Shown in pieces: positions 1 through 8,730 of a stretch of 64,000 nt of DNA. The translations under genes were made by a program, and so were the position numbers. The stretch spans positions 1,889,842 through 1,953,841 of the forward strand of contig JAVKHP010000001.1 of NCBI GenBank assembly GCA_031459855.1. The letters run 5' to 3'. Source of the stretch: Armatimonadota bacterium (GTDB taxonomy: Bacteria; Sysuimicrobiota; Sysuimicrobiia; Sysuimicrobiales; Humicultoraceae). The notes under the pieces were generated by a model, which searched no databases, was not told where the DNA came from, and was given only the letters and a program-made list of their open reading frames with translations. Numbering within the stretch: the first letter of the stretch is position 1; every line of letters starts with the position of its first letter.

Positions 1-197
1 CACGCGAACGCCACCACGGGGTCCTGGCCCTGGGAGATCTGGGTGACCTCGCCCGTGGCCACGTCCACCACCCGCAGCGTGTAGTGGCCCCCGTCGTCGT
101 TGATGTAGCCCACGCAGGTACCGTCGGGTGCCCACGCGTGGGCCGCGGTGAACTGGATCGCCAGGACGTCGTCGAGCGTGATGGCCGGTCTGGACAT
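1..197 (-). CDS. S9-family peptidase-like beta-propeller protein, N-terminus (partial)
   Basis: Only the first 65 codons lie in the window; the gene continues past base 1. The start is an ATG at 197-195, preceded on the minus strand by GAGGAG at good spacing. The protein shows WD40/propeller-type phrases such as AHAWAPDGTCVGYINDDGG and LRVVDVATGEVTQIS. These are typical of the N-terminal propeller of prolyl-oligopeptidase (S9) enzymes and TolB-like proteins. The catalytic domain is outside the window, so the peptidase assignment is an inference. It is divergent from the cytochrome oxidase operon. Confidence 0.6.
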   Translation of the reverse strand, partial: MSRPAITLDDVLAIQFTAAHAWAPDGTCVGYINDDGGHYTLRVVDVATGEVTQISQGQDPVVAFA

Positions 198-200
198 GGT

Positions 201-278
201 CGGCAGTCTCCTCACGTATGGCGGGCGGCGTACCTCGTCGAGGCCGCGCGCGACGTCGACCGGCAGTCTTCCCACGTA
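201..278. repeat. Pair of 18-bp near-identical direct repeats in the divergent promoter region
   Basis: CGGCAGTCTCCTCACGTA at 201-218 recurs with two C/T changes at 261-278, exactly 60 bp downstream. The first copy overlaps the ribosome-binding region of the minus-strand gene. The repeats sit between two divergent genes, so they could be an operator, but no cognate regulator is evident. Confidence 0.35.
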
Positions 279-432
279 CAGTCGGACGTGCCGGGCGAGG
301 TGCAGGGTGGACGTGCGCCGCCGGGATCGCACGGGAAAGTTCCCCTCCCGGGGTGGGCTTCCTGCCGCCTCCGGCGGTGGACACCGATCCCTGACCAATG
401 TCAGTGGTCGGCGCCGCGCCCTCGCCCCTAGA

Positions 433-1188
433 ATGCTGCCCGATATGCCGCTCACCGACCGCTGGCTGGCCCTGGGCCTGTGGGTGGTGCTGTCGGCGGC
501 CGGGATCGCGGCCGCCCGCATCGACTTCTTCCCACCCGCCGGCGCCCGCGAGGCGCAGGTGGCCGATGCGGCGTTCCGCCTGCTGATGCGTCTGGCCGCG
601 CCCGTCTTCGCCCTGGTCGTGACCGTGCTGGTCGTGGCGCTCGCGCGCCGGCGCGGGCACGGCGATCCGCCGCCCGACGCCGTCGTCGGCCCCGAGCACC
701 CTGCCGTGCCACGGGCATGGTTCGGGCTGACCGCGGCCCTGGCGGCCTACGTCATCTACAACCCGGGCCTGGTCGGCATCCACGAGATGCGCGGCGACCC
801 GCAGGCCGACGTGGTGGTCCGGGTGGACGCCACGAGCTGGTACTGGGAGGTGACCTACCCCGAATCGGGCGTCCGCAGCCGCGAGGTGGTGCTGCCCGCA
901 GGCCGCCGGGTGCGCGTCGAGATCACCTCGCGTGACGTGCTCCACAGCTTCTGGATCCCGGCGTTTCGCACCAAGGTGGACGCGGTCCCGGGCCTCCGAA
1001 CGGTGTTGCTGGTCACACCCACCACCGTTGCGACCTCTGAGACGCACCACGCGTACCGCCTGCAGTGCGCCGAACTGTGCGGCACCGGCCACGATACGAT
1101 GCGCGCGACGGTCCGCGTCGTCGACGAGGCGACCTTCCGGCGCTGGCTGCAGGAGCAGCGGCGCACGGCGCGCCCCGGGAGGCCGTAG
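433..1188 (+). CDS. coxB: Cytochrome c oxidase subunit II
   Basis: This is the electron-entry subunit of a heme-copper oxidase; it takes electrons from cytochrome c at CuA and lies in the cytoplasmic membrane. The 251-residue product has hydrophobic segments at about 10-30, 50-71 and 95-113, then a cupredoxin domain. All CuA ligands are visible: H171 in LHSFWIP, then C212, E214, C216, H220 and M223 in CAELCGTGHDTM. There is no fused cytochrome c domain. No Shine-Dalgarno precedes ATG 433 or ATG 445. A TAGAAT box at 429-434 would place the transcript start near 441, so the second ATG (445) read almost leaderless is a real alternative. It is first of a four-gene cox operon. Confidence 0.93.
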   Translation: MLPDMPLTDRWLALGLWVVLSAAGIAAARIDFFPPAGAREAQVADAAFRLLMRLAAPVFALVVTVLVVALARRRGHGDPPPDAVVGPEHPAVPRAWFGLTAALAAYVIYNPGLVGIHEMRGDPQADVVVRVDATSWYWEVTYPESGVRSREVVLPAGRRVRVEITSRDVLHSFWIPAFRTKVDAVPGLRTVLLVTPTTVATSETHHAYRLQCAELCGTGHDTMRATVRVVDEATFRRWLQEQRRTARPGRP

Positions 1189-1190
1189 CG

Positions 1191-3011
1191 ATGCGGTTCG
1201 TGCTGCGGGGTCTGACATGGGGTGCGCTCGGCTACCTGGGTGGCGGGCCGGGGCTGGCGGCGCTGGTCCGGTGGCTGGGCGGGCCGGCCTGGCGCCTGGA
1301 GACCGTCCTCACCGTCGGCTACCCGTTCGCCCTGGCGGGCTGGCTGGCGGGGATCGGGCTGTGGGACGCGTGGGCCCGGGGGTGGTTTGGCCTGGCCGTG
1401 CGTCCGGTGCACGCGCCGGGGTGGCGCCGCTACTTCACCTTCTGCACCGACCACAAGGTGATCGGGCTCCAGTACCTGGTGACCTTCGTAGGCCTGTTCC
1501 TCCTGGCCGGAGCCATGGCCCTGCTGATGCGGGTGGAACTCGCCTGGCCGGGCCGCAGCGTCGTCGGCCCGGCGGCCTTCAACCAGATCATGAGCCTCCA
1601 CGGGATCGTGATGATCGCCGTGGCGGTGGCGGTGGTGCTGGGCGGGCTGGGCAACTACCTGGTGCCGCTCATGATCGGGGCGCCCGACATGGCCTTCCCC
1701 CGGGTGAACGCCCTGAGCTACTGGCTGGTCCCGCCGGTGGCGCTGCTGCTGCTGGGGGCGCAGCTGGTGGGCGGGTTCAACACCGGATGGACCGCCTACC
1801 CCCCGCTGTCGGAGATCAACCCGGCGGGCCAGGCGCTGTTCATCCTGGCGGTGGTCACCTTCGGGCTGTCGTCGATTCTGGGCGGCATCAACTTCGTCGT
1901 GACCATCGCGCGCCTGCGCGCGCCGGGCATGACGTGGGGGCGCCTGCCCATCTTCGTCTGGTCGGTCTTCGCGGCGTCCCTGCTCTCGTTCACGTTCACC
2001 CAGTACCTGGCGGCCGCGCTGCTCATGGTGCTGCTCGACCGCCAGGTCGGCATGGCCTTCTTCCACTTCGCACGGCAGGGCACGCCGCTGCTCTATCAGC
2101 ATGTGTTCTGGTTCTACTCGCACCCGGCGGTCTACATCATGATCCTGCCGGCGTTCGGCGTGGCGCTGGAGGTGATCGCGCACTCCGCGCGCACGCCGCT
2201 GTACGCGTACCGGTGGGCCGTGGGCGGGTTCCTGGGCATCGTGGGCCTGAGCCCGCTGGTGTGGGCGCACCACATGTTCACCAGCGGCATGCGCGAGGGG
2301 CTCCACGCGCCGTTCCTGGTCACCACCGAGGCGATCTCGGTACCCACGGGCCTGGTCTTCCTCTCGGCGCTGGGCACCCTGTGGCGCGGCCGGCTGTGGC
2401 TGCGCACGCCCATGCTGTTCGCCGGCGTGGGGTTCCTGTGGAACTTCCTCATCGGCGGGCTCACGGGCATCTTCAACGCCGACGTGGCCACCGACCTCCA
2501 CCTGCACGACACCTACTTCGTCGTCAGCCACTTCCACTACACCATCGTCGGCGGCGAGATCTTCGCGCTGTTCGCCGCGTTGTACTACTGGTTCCCGAAG
2601 CTGACCGGCCGCATGTACCACGAACGCCTGGGGCGGCTGCACTTCTGGTGGATCTTCCTGGCGTACAACGCGACGTTCCTGCCCATGTTCTGGCTGGGGT
2701 TGCACGGCATGAACCGCCGCATCGGTGACTACCCGCCCGCGCTGGCCGGGGTGAACCTGTTCGTGAGCGTGGCGGCCTTCCTGCTGGGCGCCGGGGTGCT
2801 GGCGGCCGTGGCCAGTCTGGGCCAGGCATGGGTACGCGGGCAACGTGCGGCGGCCAACCCCTGGCAGGCGACGACCCTGGAGTGGCAGGTGCCCTCGCCG
2901 CCGCCCGAGCACAACTTCCCGGCGCCGCCCCAGGTGGTCGGGCCACCCTATCCTTACGGGCAGCCTGGCCTGCGCCACGCCGTCATGCCGGCGGCCGGAG
3001 GGGATCGATGA
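1191..3011 (+). CDS. ctaD: Cytochrome c oxidase subunit I (A2-type)
   Basis: Catalytic subunit that reduces O2 and pumps protons, with a low-spin heme and a heme-CuB centre. Visible features are the low-spin heme His in IMSLHGIVMI, the CuB His with cross-linked Tyr in YSHPAVYIMILP, the CuB histidine pair in WAHHMF, and the heme ligands in HDTYFVVSHFHY. The YSHP signature, instead of the GHPEV glutamate, marks the A2 branch of A-type oxidases (as in Thermus and Rhodothermus caa3). The 606-residue protein has about 70 extra N-terminal residues with one or two hydrophobic segments before the conserved FCTDHKVIG. It starts 2 bp after coxB. Confidence 0.95.
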   Translation: MRFVLRGLTWGALGYLGGGPGLAALVRWLGGPAWRLETVLTVGYPFALAGWLAGIGLWDAWARGWFGLAVRPVHAPGWRRYFTFCTDHKVIGLQYLVTFVGLFLLAGAMALLMRVELAWPGRSVVGPAAFNQIMSLHGIVMIAVAVAVVLGGLGNYLVPLMIGAPDMAFPRVNALSYWLVPPVALLLLGAQLVGGFNTGWTAYPPLSEINPAGQALFILAVVTFGLSSILGGINFVVTIARLRAPGMTWGRLPIFVWSVFAASLLSFTFTQYLAAALLMVLLDRQVGMAFFHFARQGTPLLYQHVFWFYSHPAVYIMILPAFGVALEVIAHSARTPLYAYRWAVGGFLGIVGLSPLVWAHHMFTSGMREGLHAPFLVTTEAISVPTGLVFLSALGTLWRGRLWLRTPMLFAGVGFLWNFLIGGLTGIFNADVATDLHLHDTYFVVSHFHYTIVGGEIFALFAALYYWFPKLTGRMYHERLGRLHFWWIFLAYNATFLPMFWLGLHGMNRRIGDYPPALAGVNLFVSVAAFLLGAGVLAAVASLGQAWVRGQRAAANPWQATTLEWQVPSPPPEHNFPAPPQVVGPPYPYGQPGLRHAVMPAAGGDR

Positions 3012-3241
3012 CGGGCCCGCCGCAGGAGGCAGCCCTGGCCCGCGCGCTGCGCCGGGGGTGGGGCGTGTTCGTGGCCCTGGGCGTCTTGGCGGTCGTCGAG
3101 TGGTACGCGGCCGTCGCCCGCGTGCCGGGGCTGCTGTGGTACCTGATCGTGGTCCAGGTGGTGGAGGCAGGCTTGATCGCGCACTACTTCATGCACGTGG
3201 CCCAGTTGTGGCGCCGCCCGGAGGAGCCCGGCGGCCCCTGA
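3008..3241 (+). CDS. Cytochrome c oxidase small subunit (subunit IV-like)
   Basis: A 77-residue membrane protein with two predicted helices (about 19-36 and 45-64), overlapping ctaD by ATGA, so translation is coupled. Its size, topology and place between subunits I and III fit the prokaryotic subunit IV family, which stabilises the CuB region. Sequence conservation in this family is low, so the assignment rests mainly on context. The HYFMHVAQLW end resembles the usual loop of these subunits. Confidence 0.75.
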   Translation: MTGPPQEAALARALRRGWGVFVALGVLAVVEWYAAVARVPGLLWYLIVVQVVEAGLIAHYFMHVAQLWRRPEEPGGP

Positions 3242-3262
3242 CGGGACATCCCGGAGGAGACG

Positions 3263-3829
3263 ATGGCGAGCCTCGCGCCGCACGCACCCCCGCACACAGA
3301 CCTGGCCAGCGGGCGGCTGGGTCTGTGGCTGTTCATCGCCTCGGAGGCCCTGCTGTTCTCCGCCTTCATCGCCGCGCGCTTCGCCATGGTGGGGCTGACC
3401 CGTCCGGCGGAGCTCAACCAGGCGTTGGGGCTCGCCATCACCACCGTGCTGCTGGCCTCCAGCCTGACGGCATACCGCGCCGAGAGCGCCATCGCCCACG
3501 GCGACCGGGCCCGGTTCCTGCGCAACGTGCTGGCCACGCTGGGGCTGGCGGGCGCGTTCCTCGCGGGCGTGGTCGTCGAGTGGCGTGAGGGGTTCCACGC
3601 CTTCCCGCCGTCGACACGGTTTGGCACCGCGTTCTTCTCGCTCACCGGCCTCCACGCGCTGCACGTGCTGAGCGGCGCGGTGCTGCTGGCGTTCGTCTAC
3701 GCCCACGGTCGGCGCGGCCGCTACGGTCCGCAGGACTACTGGCCGGTGGAGGGCGTGGTGAAGTACTGGCACTTCGTGGACGTGGCCTGGGTCTTCATCT
3801 ACCCGACGCTCTACCTGGTGAGTCCCTGA
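3263..3829 (+). CDS. ctaE: Cytochrome c oxidase subunit III
   Basis: A 188-residue, five-helix subunit III that supports subunit I. Characteristic phrases are LGLWLFIASEALLFSAFIAAR, FHAFPPSTRFGTAFFSLTGLHALHV and YWHFVDVAWVFIYPTLYL. The length matches the short bacterial form lacking the first two helices. A GGAGGAGA ribosome-binding site lies just upstream. It is last of the cox operon and is followed by a candidate terminator. Confidence 0.93.
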   Translation: MASLAPHAPPHTDLASGRLGLWLFIASEALLFSAFIAARFAMVGLTRPAELNQALGLAITTVLLASSLTAYRAESAIAHGDRARFLRNVLATLGLAGAFLAGVVVEWREGFHAFPPSTRFGTAFFSLTGLHALHVLSGAVLLAFVYAHGRRGRYGPQDYWPVEGVVKYWHFVDVAWVFIYPTLYLVSP

Positions 3830-3881
3830 GGGGTGCTGGGCAGCCGCGGGTGTGGGCGACGCGGCTCTGAGCGTCCCGACG

Positions 3882-3910
3882 CGCCCCGCGCTCCCGGGGC
3901 GTTCGTCTTC
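3882..3910 (+). terminator. Candidate terminator after the cox operon
   Basis: CGCCCC (3882-3887) pairs perfectly with GGGGCG (3896-3901) across an 8-nt loop, followed by TTCGTCTTC. The T-tract is poor, so an intrinsic terminator is possible but not certain. Confidence 0.4.
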
Positions 3911-4031
3911 ACCATGTCGTGACCACGCTGGTGGTGCGCCGCGCCGTGCGCTCCCAGGGCGTGCCGCGGGACCGCTGAGGGCCGCGCGCGGTGCCGGGCG
4001 CCGCCAGGAGGAGCGCGCCTGCCCGGGGCGA

Positions 4032-4871
4032 ATGCCGCCCGCTGTGGACCCGTCCACTCAGCGGCCCCATGCATGGCGCCTGCTGCGCTTCCTGCTCGAG
4101 GAGGTCAGCGCGCTCGTCGGCCGTCCGGTGCTGGTGGTCGACCGCACCGGCCGGTTCGCGTGCACGTCTGGCGGGCACCCGTGCACCTGCCCGCTGGACG
4201 GGGCTGCCACGTGTCCGGTGGCGCGGAGGGTGAGCGCCCGCAGGTTGCAGGATGGGCCCTGCATCGTGCGCTACCGCGGGGTGCCCCACGTCGTGGTCGC
4301 CACAGGCACCGGCGACGTCCCGGGGCCCCTGGTCGTGGTCGACGGCTGGGCACCGTGCGGCCGGGCCGGCGTGCCGCGCGCGGTGCCGCTGCGCCGGATG
4401 CGGCGCGGGGCACGCCTGGCCGCCGCGTTGGTCGGCTGGGCGCACGGGAAGGGAACGTGGCGCGACGCGGTGGGGTGTGAGCCGCCGCCATCTCAGGGAC
4501 CGCCCTCTCGCCCGTGGACGGGAGACGGACCGCCGTCGGCGGTGCGCCGGTACGGCCGGCGCGGCGACGGCGGCAGCGCCCTTGTCCACCAGTGGCTCAC
4601 CCCGCAGGGGATCGCGCGGTTGCGCGACGCCTATCGGCTGACCTGGCGCGAGATCGACATCCTGCTGCGTTACTACCTGGTGCCTCCGTCCCCCGGCGAG
4701 GAGGCGTCCACGCGCCGCGCGCTGGCCCGGCAACTCGGTCTGACCGACGGGACCCTGCGCGCCTACGTCAACGGGATCCGCGCGAAGCTCGGGCTGCGCG
4801 CCCGCCGCGGGGCGCTCGCGTACTGGGCGTGGGCGCGGGCCGAGGGGATGCTCCGGGAACGGGATCTGTAG
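4032..4871 (+). CDS. Cysteine-rich sensor / LuxR-type HTH regulator
   Basis: A two-part protein of about 279 residues. The N-terminal half looks like a PAS/GAF-type or PocR-like sensor (LVGRPVLVVDRTGRFACTS) and carries a cysteine set: C44, C51, C53, C61, C77 and C109, spaced C-x6-C-x-C-x7-C at first. This suggests Fe-S, metal or redox sensing, which is inference. The C-terminal 90 residues resemble a LuxR/sigma-type HTH (ARQLGLTDGTLRAYVNGIRAKLGL). An AGGAGGAG lies 18 nt before the ATG, too far for ideal spacing, so the start is uncertain. It sits alone after the oxidase operon and may control it. No specific family name is claimed. Confidence 0.6.
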   Translation: MPPAVDPSTQRPHAWRLLRFLLEEVSALVGRPVLVVDRTGRFACTSGGHPCTCPLDGAATCPVARRVSARRLQDGPCIVRYRGVPHVVVATGTGDVPGPLVVVDGWAPCGRAGVPRAVPLRRMRRGARLAAALVGWAHGKGTWRDAVGCEPPPSQGPPSRPWTGDGPPSAVRRYGRRGDGGSALVHQWLTPQGIARLRDAYRLTWREIDILLRYYLVPPSPGEEASTRRALARQLGLTDGTLRAYVNGIRAKLGLRARRGALAYWAWARAEGMLRERDL

Positions 4872-4949
4872 GCGAGAACGCCCCATCGCACGTGGTGTGG
4901 CCGCTGGCCGTCGAAGCGCCCCCCCGCGAGCGCCGTTACCGCTCCGGCG

Positions 4950-5855
4950 TTACAGCCGTGGATCGAGGGCGTCGCGCAGCCCGTCGCCCAGGAAGTTGAA
5001 GCCCAGCACCGTGAGCATGATGGCCAAGCCGGGGAAGGTCGAGATGTGCGGGGCGGTCCGCAGGAACCCGCGGCCCTCGTTGAGCATCGTGCCCCACGAC
5101 GGCGTCGGCGGCTGCACGCCCAGCCCCAGGAACGACAGGGCCGCCTCGGCGATGATGGCCGTGGCCATCCCGACGGTGGCCAGCACGATGATCGGCGCCA
5201 GCGTGTTGGGCAGGATGTGCCGGATCAGGATGCGCCCGTCGCCCACGCCGACCGCCCGGGCGGCGTGCACGAAGTCCAGCTCGCGCAGCACCAGCACCTG
5301 CCCGCGCACCACCCGCGCGTAGGTCGTCCACGCCACCAGGCCCAGCGCGATCATCACGTTCACCAGGCTGGGTCCCAGCACGGCGATGATGCCGATGGCC
5401 AGGACGATCACCGGGAACGCCAGGAACACGTCGACCGTACGCATGAGCACGCTGTCGACCCACCCGCCGTAGTAGCCCGCCGCCAGGCCCACGAGGGTGC
5501 CCAGCGTGGCCGCGATGCCCACGGCCACCAGCCCCACCTGGAGCGAGATGCGCGTCCCGTAGATCAGGCGCGCCAGGATGTCACGGCCGACCGCGTCGGT
5601 GCCCAGCAGATGCCCGCCGACGCCCGGGGGCGCCGCCGGGTGGGCGTAGTCGATCGCCAGCGGGTCGGTCGGCGCGAGCAGGGGCGCGAAGATCGCCAGC
5701 AGGACGATGCCGGCGATGATGCCCATCCCCAGCATCGCCAGCCGGTGACGGCGCAGCCGACGCCAGGCCGCCGCCCAGGAACTCTCGTGGCGGGCGGCAC
5801 CGGCGGTGGCCCGTCCGGCCGCTTCGGCGCGCAACGGGGATGCGCTGTCACCCAT
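4950..5855 (-). CDS. Peptide/nickel ABC transporter permease (DppC-like)
   Basis: Inner-membrane permease of an oligopeptide-type ABC importer, 301 residues. It has the N-terminal OppC_N helix (LRRHRLAMLGMGIIAGIVLL), the LLGTDAVGRDILARLIYG signature and the EAALSFLGLG EAA-type loop that contacts the ATPase, ending LGDGLRDALDPRL as usual for DppC. It is third in a minus-strand operon: substrate-binding protein, DppB, DppC. No ATPase gene follows, so the importer probably uses ATPases encoded elsewhere. Confidence 0.92.
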   Translation of the reverse strand: MGDSASPLRAEAAGRATAGAARHESSWAAAWRRLRRHRLAMLGMGIIAGIVLLAIFAPLLAPTDPLAIDYAHPAAPPGVGGHLLGTDAVGRDILARLIYGTRISLQVGLVAVGIAATLGTLVGLAAGYYGGWVDSVLMRTVDVFLAFPVIVLAIGIIAVLGPSLVNVMIALGLVAWTTYARVVRGQVLVLRELDFVHAARAVGVGDGRILIRHILPNTLAPIIVLATVGMATAIIAEAALSFLGLGVQPPTPSWGTMLNEGRGFLRTAPHISTFPGLAIMLTVLGFNFLGDGLRDALDPRL

Positions 5856-5893
5856 GCCGCGACGTCGCGGCCGGCTCGCAGCGGCCGGCGCCC

Positions 5894-6880
5894 TCACTGA
5901 TAACGGATCCGCGGGTCGATGACCGCATAGAGCACGTCGACCGCCAGGTTGGCGCAGATGCGCACCACGGCGATCATGAGCACCACGCCCTGCACGACGG
6001 GAAAGTCCCGCTGGAAGATCGAGCGGATCGCCAGCCGCCCGATGCCCGGCCAGGCGAAGATCGTCTCGGTGATCACCGCCCCGCCGAGCAACGCGCCGAA
6101 CTCGAGGCCGACGACCGTCACCACGGGGATCAGCGCGTTGCGCAGGGCGTGGCGCAGCACCACCCGCGGGCCGGGGAGGCCCTTGGCCCGCGCCGTCCGG
6201 ATGTAGTCCTGGCCGATCACCTCGAGCATGGCGCTGCGGGTGAGCCGCGTGATCACCGCCGCCAGCGCCGAGCCCAGCGTGACTGCCGGTAGGACCAGGT
6301 GCGCGGCGGCCGTGGCCAGCGCCGACGGGTCGCCCGTGGTCACCAGGGTGACCAGGCCACCGACGAGCGACTCCGGGCGCCCCGACGCCGGCAACCACCC
6401 CAGCCGCAGCGCGAACAGGAAGATCAGCATGACGCCCAACCAGAAGTTGGGCATGGAGATGCCCAGCAGCGCCGCGACGGTGCCGGCCGTGTCGACCACG
6501 GTGTACTTGCGGATCGCCGAGACCACCCCGGCGGGGATCGCAATGGCCAGGGCGACCGCGATGGCCGCCAGCGTCAGCTCGATGGTGGCCGGGAGACGCT
6601 CGCGGATCAGGCGGCTCACCGGCTCGTCGGATGCGAGGGAGAGCCCCAGGTCGCCGGTGACCACGCGCCGCAGGAACTTCAGGTACTGCACCGGGATGGG
6701 CTGATCGAGCCCCAGCACCTGCCGCAGGCGGACGATCTCGTCGGGGGTGGCCTGCTCGACCCCGATCATGATGACGATCGGATCGCCGGGGACCAGCCGG
6801 ATGATCGTGAAGATCACGACCGAGATCCCAAACAGCAGCGGGACCATGGCCAAAAGGCGCCGCGCGATGTAGCGACCCAC
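5894..6880 (-). CDS. Peptide/nickel ABC transporter permease (DppB-like)
   Basis: A 328-residue permease with the typical DppB start (RYIARRLLAMVPLLFGISVVIF), RLVPGDP, the SMPNFWLGVMLI segment and the EAA-type loop region RTARAKGLPGPRVVLRHALRNALIPVVT. It ends in VDVLYAVIDPRIRYQ, the family hallmark. It lies between the binding-protein gene and dppC on the minus strand, forming the heterodimeric channel with DppC. Confidence 0.93.
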   Translation of the reverse strand: MGRYIARRLLAMVPLLFGISVVIFTIIRLVPGDPIVIMIGVEQATPDEIVRLRQVLGLDQPIPVQYLKFLRRVVTGDLGLSLASDEPVSRLIRERLPATIELTLAAIAVALAIAIPAGVVSAIRKYTVVDTAGTVAALLGISMPNFWLGVMLIFLFALRLGWLPASGRPESLVGGLVTLVTTGDPSALATAAAHLVLPAVTLGSALAAVITRLTRSAMLEVIGQDYIRTARAKGLPGPRVVLRHALRNALIPVVTVVGLEFGALLGGAVITETIFAWPGIGRLAIRSIFQRDFPVVQGVVLMIAVVRICANLAVDVLYAVIDPRIRYQ

Positions 6881-6960
6881 TAGCGTGTCCTTGCGGTCGC
6901 CGGCCGGAGCACGGCCCGCGTGGACGATCCAGACGACGTCACCGCGGTGGGTGGCGGACG

Positions 6961-6999
6961 GGCGGGCGCGGACGCTGTCGCAGTGCCCGCGCCCGCCCG
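6961..6999 (-). promoter_or_regulatory. Strong intercistronic hairpin between binding-protein and permease genes
   Basis: A 12-bp perfect GC stem: GGGCGGGCGCGG (6961-6972) against CCGCGCCCGCCC (6988-6999), with a 15-nt loop, just after the binding-protein stop codon. Such hairpins commonly protect the upstream message and lower downstream expression, giving excess binding protein over permease. No T-run follows. Confidence 0.55.
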
Positions 7000-7009
7000 G
7001 TCACGGATC

Positions 7010-8542
7010 CTACGGCCGCGCCGTCTTGACGTCGATCCCGTAGGGCGTCTTCAACACGATCCAGCCGCTCACGTGCGGCTTGAACCCCACGACCGCCTTC
7101 CGGGTGGCGTAGGTGCGCTTCTCGTGGAAGAGGAAGACCATGGGCGCGTCCTGGACGATCAGCCGCTGCGCCTCGCGGTAGATGCGCACCCGCTCGGCCT
7201 GGTTGGTGATCGTGCGGCCCCGGTCCAGCAGCTCGTCGACGCGGGGGTTGCGGTACTTGGTGAAGTTGAAACCGCCGATCGCCGACGTGTGGAAGGGGCT
7301 GTAGAGCAGCGAGTCGGGCTCGGGGTTGGTGGTCCAGCCCACGCGCAGCGTGTCGTACTCGGCGCGCAGCAGGCGCTGGAGCAGCGTCGGGAAGTCGACC
7401 ACGGTGACCTTCACGGTGATGTTGAGCGGCCGCAACATGTCGATCAGCAGCGGCGCCTCCCGGCGCAGCTCCTCGCTCTCGGAGATCAGGTAGTTCATCT
7501 CGAAGCCGCCGGCCAGGCCCGCCTCGGCCAGGAGCTGCCGGGCGCGGGTCGGGTTGTACGGGTGGCCGCGGAAGCGCTCGTCGTAGGCCCACGACGTCGG
7601 CGGGAGCGGGCCCTCGGCCAGGACCGCGCGCTCCTGCCAGACGACGTCGACGAGCTTCTTCTTGTCGATGGCCATGGCGATGGCCTGCCGGACGCGCACG
7701 TCGTCGTAGGGCTTGACCGACGTGTTGAAGGCGATCAGCCGGTAGTTGGTGCCGATCACCTCGTGCAGGTCGACCAGCAGGCTCACCCGCAGGCGCCGGA
7801 GGTCGGGCGCGGGGACGCCGGCGATCAGGTCGACCCCGCCCGCCTCCAGCTCGGCCAGGCGCACGCTGCCCTCGGGGATGAAGCGGAACTGCACCCGGTC
7901 CATCGCAGGCCGTCCGCCGTAGTAGTCGGGGTTGGCCTCCAGCACGATCCGCTCCTCGGGCACCCATTCCACCCACTTGAACGGCCCCGTGCCCACCGGC
8001 CGCCGGGCGAAGTCGCGGCCCAACCGCGTGTGCGCTGCCTTCGGCACGATGTAGGCCGACGTGGCGAGGTTGGTGAGGATTGGGACGAACGGCGCCCGGG
8101 TGGTGATGCGCACCGTGTGGCGGTCGACCACGTCGACGGCGGCGATCTGCGACAGGGCACCCCGCTGCGGCGACCGCGTGGCGGGATCAAGGATGCGATC
8201 GATGGCGTACTTCACGTCGTCGGCGGTGAACTCGCTCCCGTCGTGGAACTTCACCCCCTGGCGGAGCGCGAAGGTCCACGTGCGGCCGTCGGGCGAGGTG
8301 GTCCACGACACGGCCAGCGCAGGGCGCGGGACGCCCTGGGTGTCCAGCATCACCAGGCCCTCCAGCACGTGGGAGTACACCTGGTGGGAGTAGAGGTCGG
8401 TCGACAGGCCCGGGTCCATCGTCGTGGGCTGCGCTTCCATGCCCACCCGCAGCAGGCCCGCGGGCGCGGGCGCAGGGGTGGCCGGGGCCAGCAGCGCCAG
8501 GACCATGCCGGTCGCGACGAACAGGGCGGGCCATCGGTTCAT
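7010..8542 (-). CDS. ABC transporter substrate-binding protein, family 5 (peptide)
   Basis: Extracytoplasmic solute-binding protein of 510 residues with an N-terminal secretion signal (MNRWPALFVATGMVLALLA). SBP_bac_5 features are visible: LRVGMEAQPTTMDP, LEGLVMLD, W-FALRQGVKFHDGSEFTADDVKYAIDRI, and the GTGPFKWVEW phrase. There is no lipobox Cys, so it is secreted or signal-anchored. GGAGGTGAG precedes the ATG. It is first in the minus-strand importer operon; the ligand is probably an oligopeptide but cannot be specified. Confidence 0.92.
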   Translation of the reverse strand: MNRWPALFVATGMVLALLAPATPAPAPAGLLRVGMEAQPTTMDPGLSTDLYSHQVYSHVLEGLVMLDTQGVPRPALAVSWTTSPDGRTWTFALRQGVKFHDGSEFTADDVKYAIDRILDPATRSPQRGALSQIAAVDVVDRHTVRITTRAPFVPILTNLATSAYIVPKAAHTRLGRDFARRPVGTGPFKWVEWVPEERIVLEANPDYYGGRPAMDRVQFRFIPEGSVRLAELEAGGVDLIAGVPAPDLRRLRVSLLVDLHEVIGTNYRLIAFNTSVKPYDDVRVRQAIAMAIDKKKLVDVVWQERAVLAEGPLPPTSWAYDERFRGHPYNPTRARQLLAEAGLAGGFEMNYLISESEELRREAPLLIDMLRPLNITVKVTVVDFPTLLQRLLRAEYDTLRVGWTTNPEPDSLLYSPFHTSAIGGFNFTKYRNPRVDELLDRGRTITNQAERVRIYREAQRLIVQDAPMVFLFHEKRTYATRKAVVGFKPHVSGWIVLKTPYGIDVKTARP

Positions 8543-8702
8543 CGGTGCTCACCTCCGGGTTCGCAGGCCGTCCACTTGGCGACCATGCGGAGGTTCGCGT
8601 CGCAATCCGCCGGGTCCTGTCGGCGGGAGCGTGGCGCGGTGCGTCCCCGCGCAGCGGACGCTGTCGGGCGCGCGTCGTATGGGCATGGCGCCCCGCCGGC
8701 GC

Positions 8703-8708
8703 TATACT
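8703..8708 (+). promoter_or_regulatory. -10 box (TATACT) of the GNAT gene
   Basis: GCTATACT lies 22 bp before the GTG start, with AGGAG (8716-8720) between. No convincing -35 is seen. It falls in the 188-bp divergent region shared with the minus-strand importer. Confidence 0.5.
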
Positions 8709-8730
8709 GTCCGCCAGGAGTCGCCGCATC

